A stretch of DNA of 64,000 nt, from the NCBI GenBank assembly GCA_900468535.1, contig UBTY01000014.1, positions 34,510-98,509 of the forward strand, given 5' to 3'. The notes under the pieces were generated by a model. It did no database searches and was not told the DNA's origin. It saw nothing but the letters and a program-made list of their open reading frames with translations. The position numbers were made by a program, and so were the translations under genes. This DNA is from Hyphomicrobiales bacterium (lineage in GTDB: Bacteria; Pseudomonadota; Alphaproteobacteria; Rhizobiales; Rhizobiaceae). Below are positions 51,649 to 60,534 of this stretch, one piece after another (position 1 is the stretch's first letter; each line of letters starts with the position of its first letter).

Positions 51649-53238
51649 TCAGTGGCCTCCGCCACCACCTCCGCCTTGCGGCGCAGGCTTGTCGAGCATC
51701 GCCACCCCCAGGATCATCGCCAGGAAGAGGACCGTCAACATCAGGAAGATATCACTGAACGAGAGGACAACGGCCTGCTTCGTCGCCATTGCGACCATCT
51801 GCTTGATGGCGACAGCAGCACCGTCCATTCCGTAGGTGTTGTAGTTTGCCGTCATGTTGTTCATCTGGTCGATGGCGGCCGGATTACCCCAATGCACATT
51901 CTCGCGCAGACGCTCATAGTGCACGTCCTGGCGGTTCGTCAGCACCGTGTTGATGATGGCGAGACCGACGGCGCCGCCGAGGTTACGCGTGAGATTGAAG
52001 AGACCGGAGGCGCCGCGCATACGAGCGGGTGGCATCGTTCCGAGCGCGATGTTGTTGATCGGCACCATGCACATCATCAGACCGAAACCGCGGAACACCT
52101 GCGGAATGAAGAGTTCGTAGAAGTCCCAATCCTGCGTCAGGTTCGTCATGATATAGGTGCCGGCCGCAAAGCTCGCGAAGCCGATCACCATCATCAGCCG
52201 CAGGTCCATCTTCGCCGACAGCTTGCCGGCAATCGGCGCGGTGAAGAACATCGCCAGACCCGAGACGAACATCGTCTCGCCGATCATCAGCGAGTCATAG
52301 CCACGGATACGTCCGAGATAGACCGGGTAGATATAGGTCAGGCCATAGAGGCCAATACCCATGACGAACGAGAACACCGAGCCGAAGGCGAAGTTCCGGT
52401 TCGCGAAGGCCCTGAGGTCGACAACCGGGAATTCAACGGTAAAGGCCCGGTAGAAGAACACGATAGCAGCGACTGCCGAGGCAATGGCGCCGATGAAGAT
52501 GTAGCTGTCGTTGAACCAGTCGTTCGAGTTGCCTTCTTCCAGCACGTATTCAAGCGCACCGAGGAAGACGCCCATCGAGATCAGGCCCCACCAGTCAAAC
52601 TTCTTGATCAGTGAGAATTCCGGCTTGTCGAAATCGATGAAATTCCAGGTGACGATCGTGACGACGATGCCGGGCACGATGTTGACCAGGAACAGCCAGT
52701 GCCAGGAGAAGGCATGGCTGAGATAGCCGCCGACCGTTGGGCCAATGGTTGGCGCCAGCGTCGCGATCAGGCCGATGATCGGCGAAACGATGCTGCGCTT
52801 GGAGGGCGGGAAGATCGTGAACGCGGCGGCAAACACCGACGGGATCATGCCACCGCCGATAAAGCCCTGAATGGCGCGATAGACGATCATCTGGTCGATG
52901 TTTGTCGCTGTCGCGCAAAGCGCGCTCGAAAGCGTGAATCCCGCAGCCGATATCGCGAAGAGGTAGCGCGTCGAGACGATGCGCGCGAGCGTACCGGATA
53001 GCGGAATCATGATGACTTCCGCGATCAGGTAGGATGTCTGCACCCAGCCGATTTCATCAGAGCCAGCGCTGAGGCCGGCCTGGATTTCGGCAAGTGATGC
53101 CGACACGATCTGAATGTCGAGGATCGACATGAACATGCCAAGCACCATCGCGAAAAACGCGATGAGCTTGCGCGGATCCATGTGGTCCGCGGCCGCCGGA
53201 GCGGCCGGGATTGTTCCAACTGTAGCGCTGCCGGCCAT
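51649..53238 (-). CDS. MFS multidrug efflux protein, EmrB/DHA2 type
   Basis: A 529-residue inner-membrane drug:proton antiporter with 14 predicted membrane segments. The family segments SLAEIQAGLSAGSDEIGWVQ and WRAIQGF-like YRAIQGFIGGGMIPSVF are present, as is PTIGPTVGGYLSHAFSWHWL with the motif C-like glycine run. The C-terminal tail ends PQGGGGGGGH, a possible metal-binding Gly/His end. GAGGTAGG precedes the ATG. It forms a pump with the HlyD-type protein encoded 20 bases upstream. The genes resemble the rmrAB pump described in Rhizobium etli. Confidence 0.92.
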   Translation of the reverse strand: MAGSATVGTIPAAPAAADHMDPRKLIAFFAMVLGMFMSILDIQIVSASLAEIQAGLSAGSDEIGWVQTSYLIAEVIMIPLSGTLARIVSTRYLFAISAAGFTLSSALCATATNIDQMIVYRAIQGFIGGGMIPSVFAAAFTIFPPSKRSIVSPIIGLIATLAPTIGPTVGGYLSHAFSWHWLFLVNIVPGIVVTIVTWNFIDFDKPEFSLIKKFDWWGLISMGVFLGALEYVLEEGNSNDWFNDSYIFIGAIASAVAAIVFFYRAFTVEFPVVDLRAFANRNFAFGSVFSFVMGIGLYGLTYIYPVYLGRIRGYDSLMIGETMFVSGLAMFFTAPIAGKLSAKMDLRLMMVIGFASFAAGTYIMTNLTQDWDFYELFIPQVFRGFGLMMCMVPINNIALGTMPPARMRGASGLFNLTRNLGGAVGLAIINTVLTNRQDVHYERLRENVHWGNPAAIDQMNNMTANYNTYGMDGAAVAIKQMVAMATKQAVVLSFSDIFLMLTVLFLAMILGVAMLDKPAPQGGGGGGGH

Positions 53239-53258
53239 GGGCCTACCTCGTCAGGAAA

Positions 53259-54455
53259 TTACTTGTCGGCATCCGGCGCGGTGCGCGTGTCGACATCGAC
53301 AACAACGCTGAGACCAGCACGCAGGCGACCGCTGTCGAGGGCATCCTGCGGCAGCGAAATGCGAACCGGTACGCGCTGGATGATCTTCGTGAAGTTGCCT
53401 GTCGCGTTCTCGGGCGGCAGCAGCGAGAAGACCGAACCGGAAGCCGGCGAGATCGAGTCGACCGTGCCGACGATCGGGTGATCGTCATAGGCATCGACGT
53501 GCACGTTGACCTTGGAGCCCGGAACCAGATGCTGGATCTGCGTTTCCTTGAAGTTGGCGTCGATGTAGAGCTGGCGAACCGGGACGAGTGCCATCAGGCG
53601 CTGGCCGGGCGATACCAGATCACCTTCCTGAACCGAGCGATTGCCGACAATACCGTCATAAGGCGCCTTCAGCACCGTGAAGGAGAGATCGCGGGCAGCC
53701 TTGTCGCGAGCCAGTTCCAGCTGGCGGATCGTGCCTTCCGCTTCGCGGCGCTGGGCCTGGAGAAGCGTGACGTTGGCGTGAGCCGATGCGATTGCGGCAT
53801 TGCCGCCGACAAGGTTTGCCTTTGCCTGATCGAGCGCGATGTTCGCCGCATCGAGGTTAGCAGTGGTACCGACCGACTTCGACTGCAGTTCGGCGGCGCG
53901 GGTCTGGGTGATCTGGGCACCGCGGACCGTTGCTTCCAAGGCAGCCTTCTGTGCGTTTGCCTGGTCAAGGCTCGCTTCCGCGCCGGCGATCTGTGCATCG
54001 ATGCGCTGCAGCGACAGCTTCTCGGTATCGAAGGACGCGACAGCCTGATCGAGAGCGAGCTTGTAGTCGCCGTCATCGAGGGTAGCAAGCACGTCGCCTG
54101 CCTTGACCTTCTGGTTGGCAACGACATTCACCTTGGCGACGTAGCCGGTGACCTTCGGCGAAATCGTCGCGATGTCGCCTTCGATATAAGCGTCATCGGT
54201 CGACACGAGGAAACGGCCGGTGGTCCACCAGTCGTAACCGTACCATGCGCCACCGGCGAGCAATGCAAGGCCGATGATCGGCAGCGCGAGGCCACGCTTC
54301 TTCTTCTTTTCCGCGGGAGCAGTTTTTGCATCCGCAGGTGCCTGCGTCGAGCGCGGCGCTTCTGCGGTTGGAACAACTACTTCCTGAGCCTTGCCTTGGG
54401 TATCATCGTTTTCGGTGACGATACGGGCAACAGTGGCTTTTGGACTGGACGACAT
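53259..54455 (-). CDS. HlyD/EmrA-type membrane fusion protein
   Basis: A 398-residue periplasmic adaptor anchored by one membrane helix (residues about 52-70, LALPIIGLALLAGGAWYGY). It has the N-terminal barrel and lipoyl half YIEGDIATISPKVTGYVAKV, a coiled-coil arm with Ala/Gln-rich heptads (residues about 130-270), and a second half PYDGIVGNRSVQEGDLVSPG. It couples the MFS pump to an outer-membrane channel. It is the first gene of the unit, divergent from the tetR-type gene, with operator palindromes in between. Confidence 0.92.
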   Translation of the reverse strand: MSSSPKATVARIVTENDDTQGKAQEVVVPTAEAPRSTQAPADAKTAPAEKKKKRGLALPIIGLALLAGGAWYGYDWWTTGRFLVSTDDAYIEGDIATISPKVTGYVAKVNVVANQKVKAGDVLATLDDGDYKLALDQAVASFDTEKLSLQRIDAQIAGAEASLDQANAQKAALEATVRGAQITQTRAAELQSKSVGTTANLDAANIALDQAKANLVGGNAAIASAHANVTLLQAQRREAEGTIRQLELARDKAARDLSFTVLKAPYDGIVGNRSVQEGDLVSPGQRLMALVPVRQLYIDANFKETQIQHLVPGSKVNVHVDAYDDHPIVGTVDSISPASGSVFSLLPPENATGNFTKIIQRVPVRISLPQDALDSGRLRAGLSVVVDVDTRTAPDADK

Positions 54456-54488
54456 GGGCGACTACCGGTAAATCGAGTGAAATTTAAT

Positions 54489-54566
54489 CGAACTGAACGG
54501 TTCGGTTCAGTTGACATAGAGCCTTTTTACATTCATATCAAGATGTATCGAACCACGTGGTTCGAT
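54489..54566. promoter_or_regulatory. TetR-type operators in the efflux-pump promoter
   Basis: ATCGAACCACGTGGTTCGAT at 54547-54566 is a perfect 20-bp palindrome. A second site at 54489-54504 shares its CGAAC-N6-GTTCG pattern, and that region also holds AACTGAAC-N6-GTTCAGTT (54491-54512), a perfect 8-bp-arm inverted repeat. Both lie between the pump genes and the divergent tetR-type gene. Confidence 0.85.
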
Positions 54567-54610
54567 TTTATTAACGAAACATTCGCAATTGCGGATATGG
54601 TTAAGGAGCT

Positions 54611-55279
54611 ATGACAGAGCTTTCCGACACGCGCGCAGATGAATCCCCCACAACTGGCGGCCGATGGGCTGCCGGTGAAGATCCTGCCAAGCGCAAGCAA
54701 ATTCTCGACGGCGCCCGCCGCGTTTTCATGAAACTTGGCTTTGATGCCGCAAGCATGAATGATGTAACGCGTGAGGCCGGAGTTTCAAAAGGAACGCTCT
54801 ACGTCTACTTCGCCAACAAGGAAGAGCTGTTCACGGCCATGATGGAAAGCGAGCGCGCTGCCTTCATCGCCAGCGTTCGCAGCGCCTTGACCGAAACCAG
54901 CGATCCCGACGTGGCTTTGCACGATTTCGGCCTGACCTTTGTCCGCCATATCACCGAAGACAAGGTGATCAACGCGATGCGCATCGTGATCGGCGTGCGC
55001 GACCGCATGCCGCATCTCTGTCAACGCTTCTTCACCGGGCCGGAAAACATCCGGACCGTGTTGAAGGATTTCCTGGCAGCCCAGGTCGAGGCAGGCCGTT
55101 TCGAGATCGACGATATCGAGCTCGCAGCCCGTCAGTTCCTGGAGCTTTGCAGCGGCAGCTTCTTCAAGCTGCGTCTGTTCGGCGATATGGACGCCCCTCC
55201 TCCACGCGAGGAGATGGATCGCGTCGTCAACGGCGCTATCCGCGTCTTCACCGCCGCCTACGGCGCCAAGAAGGCCTGA
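54611..55279 (+). CDS. TetR-family regulator of the efflux pump
   Basis: A 222-residue repressor. The N-terminal helix-turn-helix is AASMNDVTREAGVSKGTLYV followed by YFANKEELF, the canonical TetR DNA-binding end. The C-terminal ligand domain is divergent (RQFLELCSGSFFKLRLFGD). AAGGAG sits just upstream of the ATG. It is divergent from the emrAB-type genes and next to two palindromes, so it most likely represses the pump until a toxic compound binds. The inducer is unknown; a flavonoid is plausible given the rmr-like system. Confidence 0.92.
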   Translation: MTELSDTRADESPTTGGRWAAGEDPAKRKQILDGARRVFMKLGFDAASMNDVTREAGVSKGTLYVYFANKEELFTAMMESERAAFIASVRSALTETSDPDVALHDFGLTFVRHITEDKVINAMRIVIGVRDRMPHLCQRFFTGPENIRTVLKDFLAAQVEAGRFEIDDIELAARQFLELCSGSFFKLRLFGDMDAPPPREEMDRVVNGAIRVFTAAYGAKKA

Positions 55280-55386
55280 ACCCCGCCTCTTTGATTTCTC
55301 CCGCCATTCCGGCAGAATCCCGCAACCGGGATCAAGCGCGGCCTGCCGACCTTCGCTAGGAAGGACCTGCAGCCAAGGGAGAAGGA

Positions 55387-56226
55387 ATGAGTGCAGTCGG
55401 ACGGGCGATCTGGTTCATCGAAAGTCATTTCGGCAACGATATCTCGCTGGAAGAGATTTCGGACGTTGCCGGGCTTTCGCGCTACCATCTGTCGCGCGTC
55501 TTCGGCGTCGTCACCGGCCATTCGATCAGCAGCTATGTCAGGGCCCGCCGTCTGAGTGCGGCGGCGCAGCGACTGGTCGATCAGCCGGAAAGCATTCTCG
55601 AGGTTGCCCTCGATGCGGGCTATGGCTCGCACGAGGCATTCACCCGTGCCTTTCGCGACCAGTTCGGCATCACACCGGAGATGGTTCGCAAGCAGGGGCA
55701 CACACGCAACCTCGCACTTCTGGAGCCTATCCGCATGGACCCCGCCCGCCTCCCCGAACTTGAACCGCCACGTTTCGAAACCCTGCCGCCAATGCTCTTG
55801 GCCGGCCTGCAGGAAACCTACGCTTACGGCGGCAATGCCGCGATCCCCTCGCTCTGGCAGACATTCAACGTCCACTTCGGCAACATTCCCGGCCAGATCG
55901 GCAATGTCGCCTACGGTGTCTGCACGCATATCGAAGGCGAAGCCGAGAAGTTCCGCTACATGGCGGCAGTGGCAGTCGACGACCGCAGCGACCTGCCGAC
56001 CGGCTTCGCAACTCTGAAGTTACCGGGACAACGCTATGCCGTCTTTGCCCATCGCGGCCACGTATCAGGCATTCCGGCAACGATGCACCGGATTTTCGGG
56101 GAGTGGGTGCCGAACGCGGGCATCGAATTCGGCAACCTGCCCGACATGTTCGAGCGTTATGACGAGCGCTTCGATCCCCACACCGGTATGGGCCTGACGG
56201 AAATCTGGATTCCGATCAGGGAATAA
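55387..56226 (+). CDS. AraC-family regulator with GyrI-like effector domain
   Basis: A 279-residue protein. The N-terminal 110 residues carry two helix-turn-helix units of the AraC type (ISLEEISDVAGLSRYHLSRV, ILEVALDAGYGSHEAFTRAF with the FGITPEMVRKQG end). The C-terminal half is a GyrI-like small-molecule domain (FETLPPMLLAGLQETYAYGG, GVCTHIEGEAEKFRYMAAVA). The architecture matches SbmC/Rob-like regulators. GGGAGAAGG precedes the ATG. The target is not evident. Confidence 0.9.
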   Translation: MSAVGRAIWFIESHFGNDISLEEISDVAGLSRYHLSRVFGVVTGHSISSYVRARRLSAAAQRLVDQPESILEVALDAGYGSHEAFTRAFRDQFGITPEMVRKQGHTRNLALLEPIRMDPARLPELEPPRFETLPPMLLAGLQETYAYGGNAAIPSLWQTFNVHFGNIPGQIGNVAYGVCTHIEGEAEKFRYMAAVAVDDRSDLPTGFATLKLPGQRYAVFAHRGHVSGIPATMHRIFGEWVPNAGIEFGNLPDMFERYDERFDPHTGMGLTEIWIPIRE

Positions 56227-56245
56227 AACCCGTCCTGCTTTCGTA

Positions 56246-56318
56246 TATCCCCTTGCGCGCTTGCCAAGGCAGGCCGCGTCCGTACATTGCGAGCGTCAAA
56301 CTGTGGCGCAAGGGGATA
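56246..56318 (+). promoter_or_regulatory. 13-bp inverted repeat covering the terC ribosome-binding site
   Basis: TATCCCCTTGCGC at 56246-56258 is the exact complement of GCGCAAGGGGATA at 56306-56318, around a 47-base loop. The right arm includes AAGGGGA, the only good ribosome-binding site for the terC-type start at 56326, so folding would block translation. It may be a cis-regulatory RNA. I do not see the consensus of the manganese yybP-ykoY riboswitch, though related genes often carry one. Confidence 0.6.
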
Positions 56319-56325
56319 AACGTCG

Positions 56326-57075
56326 ATGGAAGATATTATGATACTCGTTCAGGACCCGGCCGCGTGGGTGGCCCTCGTCACCCTTGTGGTGATGGAAGTG
56401 GTCCTCGGGATCGACAATCTCATCTTTATCTCCATTCTCACCAACAAGCTTCCGCCCGAGCAGCGCGAGAAAGCACGCAAGGTCGGCATCGGCCTCGCCT
56501 TGATCATGCGTCTTGCCCTCCTCGGCACGGTCGCCTGGATCGTCAAGCTGACGACGCCGATCTTCGAACTGTTCGGCCATGGCTTTTCCTGGAAGGACAT
56601 CATTCTCATCGCCGGCGGTCTCTTCCTCCTCTGGAAGGCCACGAAGGAAATTCACCACAACGTCGATCCGGCCGATCACAATGAGGACTTCATCGCCACG
56701 ACGGCGACAACAGGCTTTGCCGCGGCGATCGGCCAGATCCTTATCCTCGACCTCGTTTTCTCGGTGGACAGCATCATCACCGCCGTCGGCATGACGCCGC
56801 ACCTGCCGATCATGATCGTTGCCGTGATCGCCGCCGTGACGGTAATGCTCGTCGCCGCCACCCCGCTCGCCAACTTCATCGAGCGCAACCCGACGATCGT
56901 CATGCTCGCGCTCGCCTTCCTGATGATGATCGGCACGACGCTGATCGCCGAGGGCATGGGCTTCCATGTTCCGAAGGGCTACGTCTACGCCGCGATGGCC
57001 TTCTCGGCGCTGGTCGAGGTGCTCAACATGATGGCCCGCAACGCGCGCCAGCGAAAGAAGCAAGGTGGCCATTAA
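56326..57075 (+). CDS. TerC-family membrane protein
   Basis: A 249-residue integral membrane protein with seven to eight hydrophobic helices. The conserved [19 protein letters not shown] and [17 protein letters not shown] carry the paired acidic residues (Glu, Asp, Asp) typical of TerC/YkoY proteins, linked in other bacteria to manganese export and metallation. AAGGGGA precedes the ATG at 56326; an in-frame ATG lies at 56338. The upstream inverted repeat suggests post-transcriptional control. It appears as a single gene. Confidence 0.92.
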   Translation: MEDIMILVQDPAAWVALVTLVVMEVVLGIDNLIFISILTNKLPPEQREKARKVGIGLALIMRLALLGTVAWIVKLTTPIFELFGHGFSWKDIILIAGGLFLLWKATKEIHHNVDPADHNEDFIATTATTGFAAAIGQILILDLVFSVDSIITAVGMTPHLPIMIVAVIAAVTVMLVAATPLANFIERNPTIVMLALAFLMMIGTTLIAEGMGFHVPKGYVYAAMAFSALVEVLNMMARNARQRKKQGGH

Positions 57076-57084
57076 GCCTGCTCG

Positions 57085-57106
57085 GGCGCGGCTTGACGGC
57101 CGCGCC
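57085..57106. terminator. hairpin between convergent genes
   Basis: Perfect 8-bp stem GGCGCGGC / GCCGCGCC with a 6-base loop, 10 bases after the terC-type stop and touching the stop of the convergent dioxygenase gene. There is no T-run on either side. Confidence 0.5.
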
Positions 57107-58032
57107 TAAAGCATGTCGCCTAGACTCCAGTGATTGCTCCAGCGTGCGTCGATCTCGTCTTGGACGTTCTGGTAGCGAATGTCCGTCGATAGTCGGATCC
57201 GGTTGGCGGAACTCTGGTTCGTTGTCGCAGCGTGGATCATGTACGGGCTGTGCAGGACGACATCCCCGGCCTCGTAATCTGCGACGAGCCAGCGGGTATC
57301 GAAGCGCTCCGCCATATCGGGCAAATCCTTGGAAACCCATCCGCCCTCGGTCATGTTGCGGTTGAAGGCGCTGATCCTCTCCTCCGCCGAGAGACCGAGG
57401 CTCTTTGTCGTGAACTCTTCCTCCATGCGGGTGCCGATAGCGTGCGATCCCTCGAAATAGACGAGGCCACCCATATCGACGGGCGTGTCACCGATCGGAA
57501 TCCAGGCCGTCACCAGACGGCTGGTACCGCCGCGCAGATAAACGAGGTCATAATGGGCCGGCGTTGCCGTCGTCGTGCCGGGCAAGGTGAAACGCATGAT
57601 CTTCCGCTTGTGCAGATAGGAGATGCCGGACAGGAACGCGTCCATGAACCGTGCAAGCCGCGGCTGCGTGCAGAAGCCTTCGAACGCGACGGAACGGACA
57701 AGCGACATCAGGATTCGGTCGAGCTGTGATTTCTCCGGCGATCGCGAGGCGGCGAGACCCAGCATCGGATCTGAACCCTCTTCGGTCAGCCCGGCCGCAG
57801 CCAGGTGCGAGAATACCCAGCCACGAAAGTCGAGGACATCGCTGCGCTTCAGGAACCCCTTCAGCCAGACATAGCCGTGCTCTTCATAGCGAGAACGGAT
57901 CGCCTCCAGGCCAACTCCGGGATCGGTCGGAACCAACAGGCCCATCCGATGTGGTGCGGCCGACAGAACCTTTCCGTTTGCAATCAGATCTATCGGCAGG
58001 CCGGCTTCAGCCTTCAGCGCCACACTTGACAT
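57106..58032 (-). CDS. phytanoyl-CoA dioxygenase (PhyH)-family protein
   Basis: A 308-residue Fe(II)/2-oxoglutarate oxygenase-like protein. The iron motif HxD is in TPAHYDLVYLRGG near residue 160, and the distal His is in VVLHSPYMIHAATTN near residue 263, with RLSTD supplying the 2-oxoglutarate Arg. Substrates of this family include acyl-CoAs, ectoine and small metabolites; none is indicated. GGGAGTG lies just before the ATG at 58032. It is divergent from an AraC-type gene 92 bases away, which likely controls it. Confidence 0.85.
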   Translation of the reverse strand: MSSVALKAEAGLPIDLIANGKVLSAAPHRMGLLVPTDPGVGLEAIRSRYEEHGYVWLKGFLKRSDVLDFRGWVFSHLAAAGLTEEGSDPMLGLAASRSPEKSQLDRILMSLVRSVAFEGFCTQPRLARFMDAFLSGISYLHKRKIMRFTLPGTTTATPAHYDLVYLRGGTSRLVTAWIPIGDTPVDMGGLVYFEGSHAIGTRMEEEFTTKSLGLSAEERISAFNRNMTEGGWVSKDLPDMAERFDTRWLVADYEAGDVVLHSPYMIHAATTNQSSANRIRLSTDIRYQNVQDEIDARWSNHWSLGDML

Positions 58033-58124
58033 TTCAATCACTCCCAAGACGAATATCTGCACTCACACTGACTGAAAATGCAGCACTCCTCCATGGAGAG
58101 AACGGTGATCTGGACTTTTCGCTC

Positions 58125-58952
58125 ATGAGAGATGTGCCGCTAGCGCTCTATCGATCACCACCTCAGGGTCGCGCCGGGCTTGCCGTGACGGGCTTTGGCA
58201 AGCAACACGTGACAACAAGGATCGTCGACAGGAGACTGCCGACCCATGCCGTCGTGTTCGTAGAGAAGGGCCGCGGCCTGCTGAACACCGCGAAGGGCGG
58301 GTCGCAGGAAGTTGTCGGCCCCTGCCTCTTCTGGCTTCTTGCCGACGCGCCCCATGGCTACGGCCCATTACCCGGCGAAAGTTGGGAAGAGCGTTGGGCG
58401 CTGTTTACCGGCACGTTCGTCAGCGACCTCGTGCGCATGCGTCTGATCACGGAAAACGCACCCTTGGTGCCGCTTGGCAATCCCCGCAGGATGCAGCAGC
58501 TCTTCGCGACCCTTCATTCGGACTTCGCCGAGGATTCGCCGCTTGGCCTTGCGGCCGCCGCCGCAACGCTTCACCAGATCGTGGTGGAGGCCGCACGACA
58601 GGCGATCTCGCCGGCCGCCGCACCGCCCGCCCCCGCAATCGAAGACGCGATCGAACGTCTGCAGCGGCGAGCCTTCGAGCCTGTCGACCTGAATGCCTTC
58701 GCCAGGGAACTGGGTGTATCGCCGGCGACACTGCGCCGCCACTTTACCGCGTCGACGGGTCTGCCGCCGAAGGCGTTTCAGCTTCGCTTGCGCATTGATC
58801 ACGCCAAGCAGCTGTTGACGACGACGGACCTACCGATCGACGCGATCTCGACCGCAATCGGCATCGACGACGCCTTCTATTTTTCCAGGCTGTTCCAGGA
58901 CCGCGAACACTGTTCGCCAAGCGAGTTTCGCCGCCGTCATCGCCGCCAGTAG
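58125..58952 (+). CDS. AraC-family regulator, probably of the PhyH gene
   Basis: A 275-residue protein with an N-terminal cupin-like sensor (RLPTHAVVFVEKGRGLLNTA, GPLPGESWEERWALFTGTF). The C-terminal double helix-turn-helix is VDLNAFARELGVSPATLRRH and PIDAISTAIGIDDAFYFSRL. The start at 58125 is the first ATG of the frame beyond the divergent gene; the longer frame from 57651 would run through the dioxygenase gene. The ribosome site is weak. It is divergent from the PhyH-type gene, so it probably activates it in response to a small ligand. Confidence 0.85.
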   Translation: MRDVPLALYRSPPQGRAGLAVTGFGKQHVTTRIVDRRLPTHAVVFVEKGRGLLNTAKGGSQEVVGPCLFWLLADAPHGYGPLPGESWEERWALFTGTFVSDLVRMRLITENAPLVPLGNPRRMQQLFATLHSDFAEDSPLGLAAAAATLHQIVVEAARQAISPAAAPPAPAIEDAIERLQRRAFEPVDLNAFARELGVSPATLRRHFTASTGLPPKAFQLRLRIDHAKQLLTTTDLPIDAISTAIGIDDAFYFSRLFQDREHCSPSEFRRRHRRQ

Positions 58953-58972
58953 GCAACAGTGCCGACAATAGC

Positions 58973-59518
58973 CTAGTTCGCCGACAATTCCCGGTCGATC
59001 GCCGAGACCAACCGCTGATCGTCGGCCGTCACATCAGGAGCAAAGCGCGCGACCACCTTGCCGTCGCGGCCGATCAGGAACTTCTCGAAGTTCCAGAGAA
59101 TATCGGCCTTATCGCCGGTATCGAGACCGTGACCGCGCAGGCGCTCGCGCATCGGCCCGTCGCCCGTCGTCGTGACACCGGAACCCGTCAACGTCTTATA
59201 GAGCGGATGCTGGTCGTCACCCTTGACCGAGATCTTGGAGAAGATCGGAAACTTGACGTCATAGGTCAGCGTGCAGAACTCGACGATCTCGGCGTCTGTG
59301 CCCGGCTCCTGCCCCTTGAAGTTGTTCGCCGGAAAGGCGGCGATGACGAAACCGCGTTCGCGCTTGTCCTCGTAAAGCTTCTCGAGGCCTTCATACTGCA
59401 CGGTAAGCCCGCATTTCGAAGCGACGTTGACGACGAGGATCACCTTGCCGCGATACTCGCTGAGCGTCGTCGCACGACCATCGGCAAGCTTTACAGGTAC
59501 GTTCAGAACATCGGTCAT
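58973..59518 (-). CDS. glutathione peroxidase family protein
   Basis: A 181-residue thioredoxin-fold peroxidase. The catalytic Cys36 is in NVASKCGLT, Gln in FPANNFKGQEPG and Trp in ILWNFEKFLI, so the Cys/Gln/Trp site is complete. Cys replaces selenocysteine, as usual in bacteria. It reduces hydrogen or lipid peroxides, probably with thioredoxin. A Gly/Arg-rich stretch (GDGPMRERLRGHGLDTGDKA) is inserted before the Trp region, and looks longer than in minimal family members. It is a single gene, convergent with the AraC-type gene. Confidence 0.93.
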   Translation of the reverse strand: MTDVLNVPVKLADGRATTLSEYRGKVILVVNVASKCGLTVQYEGLEKLYEDKRERGFVIAAFPANNFKGQEPGTDAEIVEFCTLTYDVKFPIFSKISVKGDDQHPLYKTLTGSGVTTTGDGPMRERLRGHGLDTGDKADILWNFEKFLIGRDGKVVARFAPDVTADDQRLVSAIDRELSAN

Positions 59519-59653
59519 TTGGACTCTCCAGCACGAATTGCGCCGGCGAAGCTATACCCGCTTTCGCATTTGTCCAACGGGGAGATCGGACGTGCTGGCA
59601 AAATTCTGCAAAGCATCTAGTTTTCGCTGGAAGCAAGTGTCGAGGGGAGACAG

Positions 59654-60412
59654 ATGGGGAGAGAATTGATCGTGGCGGGCGCGATTTTCGCACTGCTTCT
59701 GACCGCCTCGATCGGAACGATGCTGACCTATTCGAAGCTGCCCGTGCACCATCGCCAGGAAGAGACGAACACCGTCGTTCGACTGGTCGCCAATATCTTC
59801 GTCGTCATGACATCGCTGGTCTTCGGTCTGATGATCAATTCGTCGAAGAACACTTTCGCACAGATCGACAGCGACGTTCATTCCTTTGCCACGCAGATCA
59901 TCCTGCTCGACCGCACACTTCGCACCTATGGCATAGAAGCGACCGAAACACGTGCACGGCTGCAGACCTACGTCGAGAAAGCGCTCGCCAATCCGGCGCC
60001 GGCCCAGGACCCCTTGGTCAAGAGCGACCGGACGAGCGAGCTTGCGTTAAACGCCGTCGGAGACAGCCTCTCCCTGATCGTTCCAAGAGATCCCGGACAC
60101 GCCGCCTTGTGGAGCGATGCGCGCCAGCAGTATCAGAAGATCGTTGAGCAGCGATGGATCATCGTCGAGCAATCGGAAGGGGTGATCCCGAGACCGCTGA
60201 TCACGATGCTGGTCGCGTGGCTGACGCTGATCTTCGCAAGCTTCGGCTACCGCGCGCCCAGAAACATCATTGTCGTGCTGATGTTTGTGATCGCGGCCTT
60301 GCTGATCTCGCTCTCCATTTTCGTCGTTCTGGATATGGACGTTCCGTTCACCGGCTGGATCCAGATCGCCGACACGCCGCTTCGCAGGGCGCTCGCGGAA
60401 CTCAGGAACTGA
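59654..60412 (+). CDS. DUF4239-type membrane protein
   Basis: A 252-residue protein with two N-terminal hydrophobic helices (LIVAGAIFALLLTASIGTML, VANIFVVMTSLVFGLMI), a soluble middle (residues about 70-180), and two C-terminal helices (LITMLVAWLTLIFASFGY, NIIVVLMFVIAALLISLSIF). The SSKNTFAQIDSDVHSFATQI segment is characteristic of DUF4239 (bestrophin-like). The function is unknown. GGGGAGA lies upstream of the ATG. The next gene on the strand starts 122 bases later. Confidence 0.82.
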   Translation: MGRELIVAGAIFALLLTASIGTMLTYSKLPVHHRQEETNTVVRLVANIFVVMTSLVFGLMINSSKNTFAQIDSDVHSFATQIILLDRTLRTYGIEATETRARLQTYVEKALANPAPAQDPLVKSDRTSELALNAVGDSLSLIVPRDPGHAALWSDARQQYQKIVEQRWIIVEQSEGVIPRPLITMLVAWLTLIFASFGYRAPRNIIVVLMFVIAALLISLSIFVVLDMDVPFTGWIQIADTPLRRALAELRN

Positions 60413-60534
60413 TGGCGCTACGGGCGTCGCGACCAGGTTTTTGCACGGCCAGCGGGATTGAATAGGCGCTGGCGCGGCACAGTTATTCTCCTGACAGAAG
60501 ACCTTCTGCCGCCAATCGCAATTTCCGGAAGAGC

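Noticed and set aside
56227..56325. Known manganese (yybP-ykoY) riboswitch upstream of terC
   Set aside because: The leader lacks the conserved internal-loop sequences as I know them; only a long inverted repeat is evident, so it was reported as an unnamed element.
57651..58124. N-terminal extension of the second AraC-type regulator
   Set aside because: It runs through the oppositely oriented PhyH gene and its residues are not domain-like, so the start was placed at 58125.
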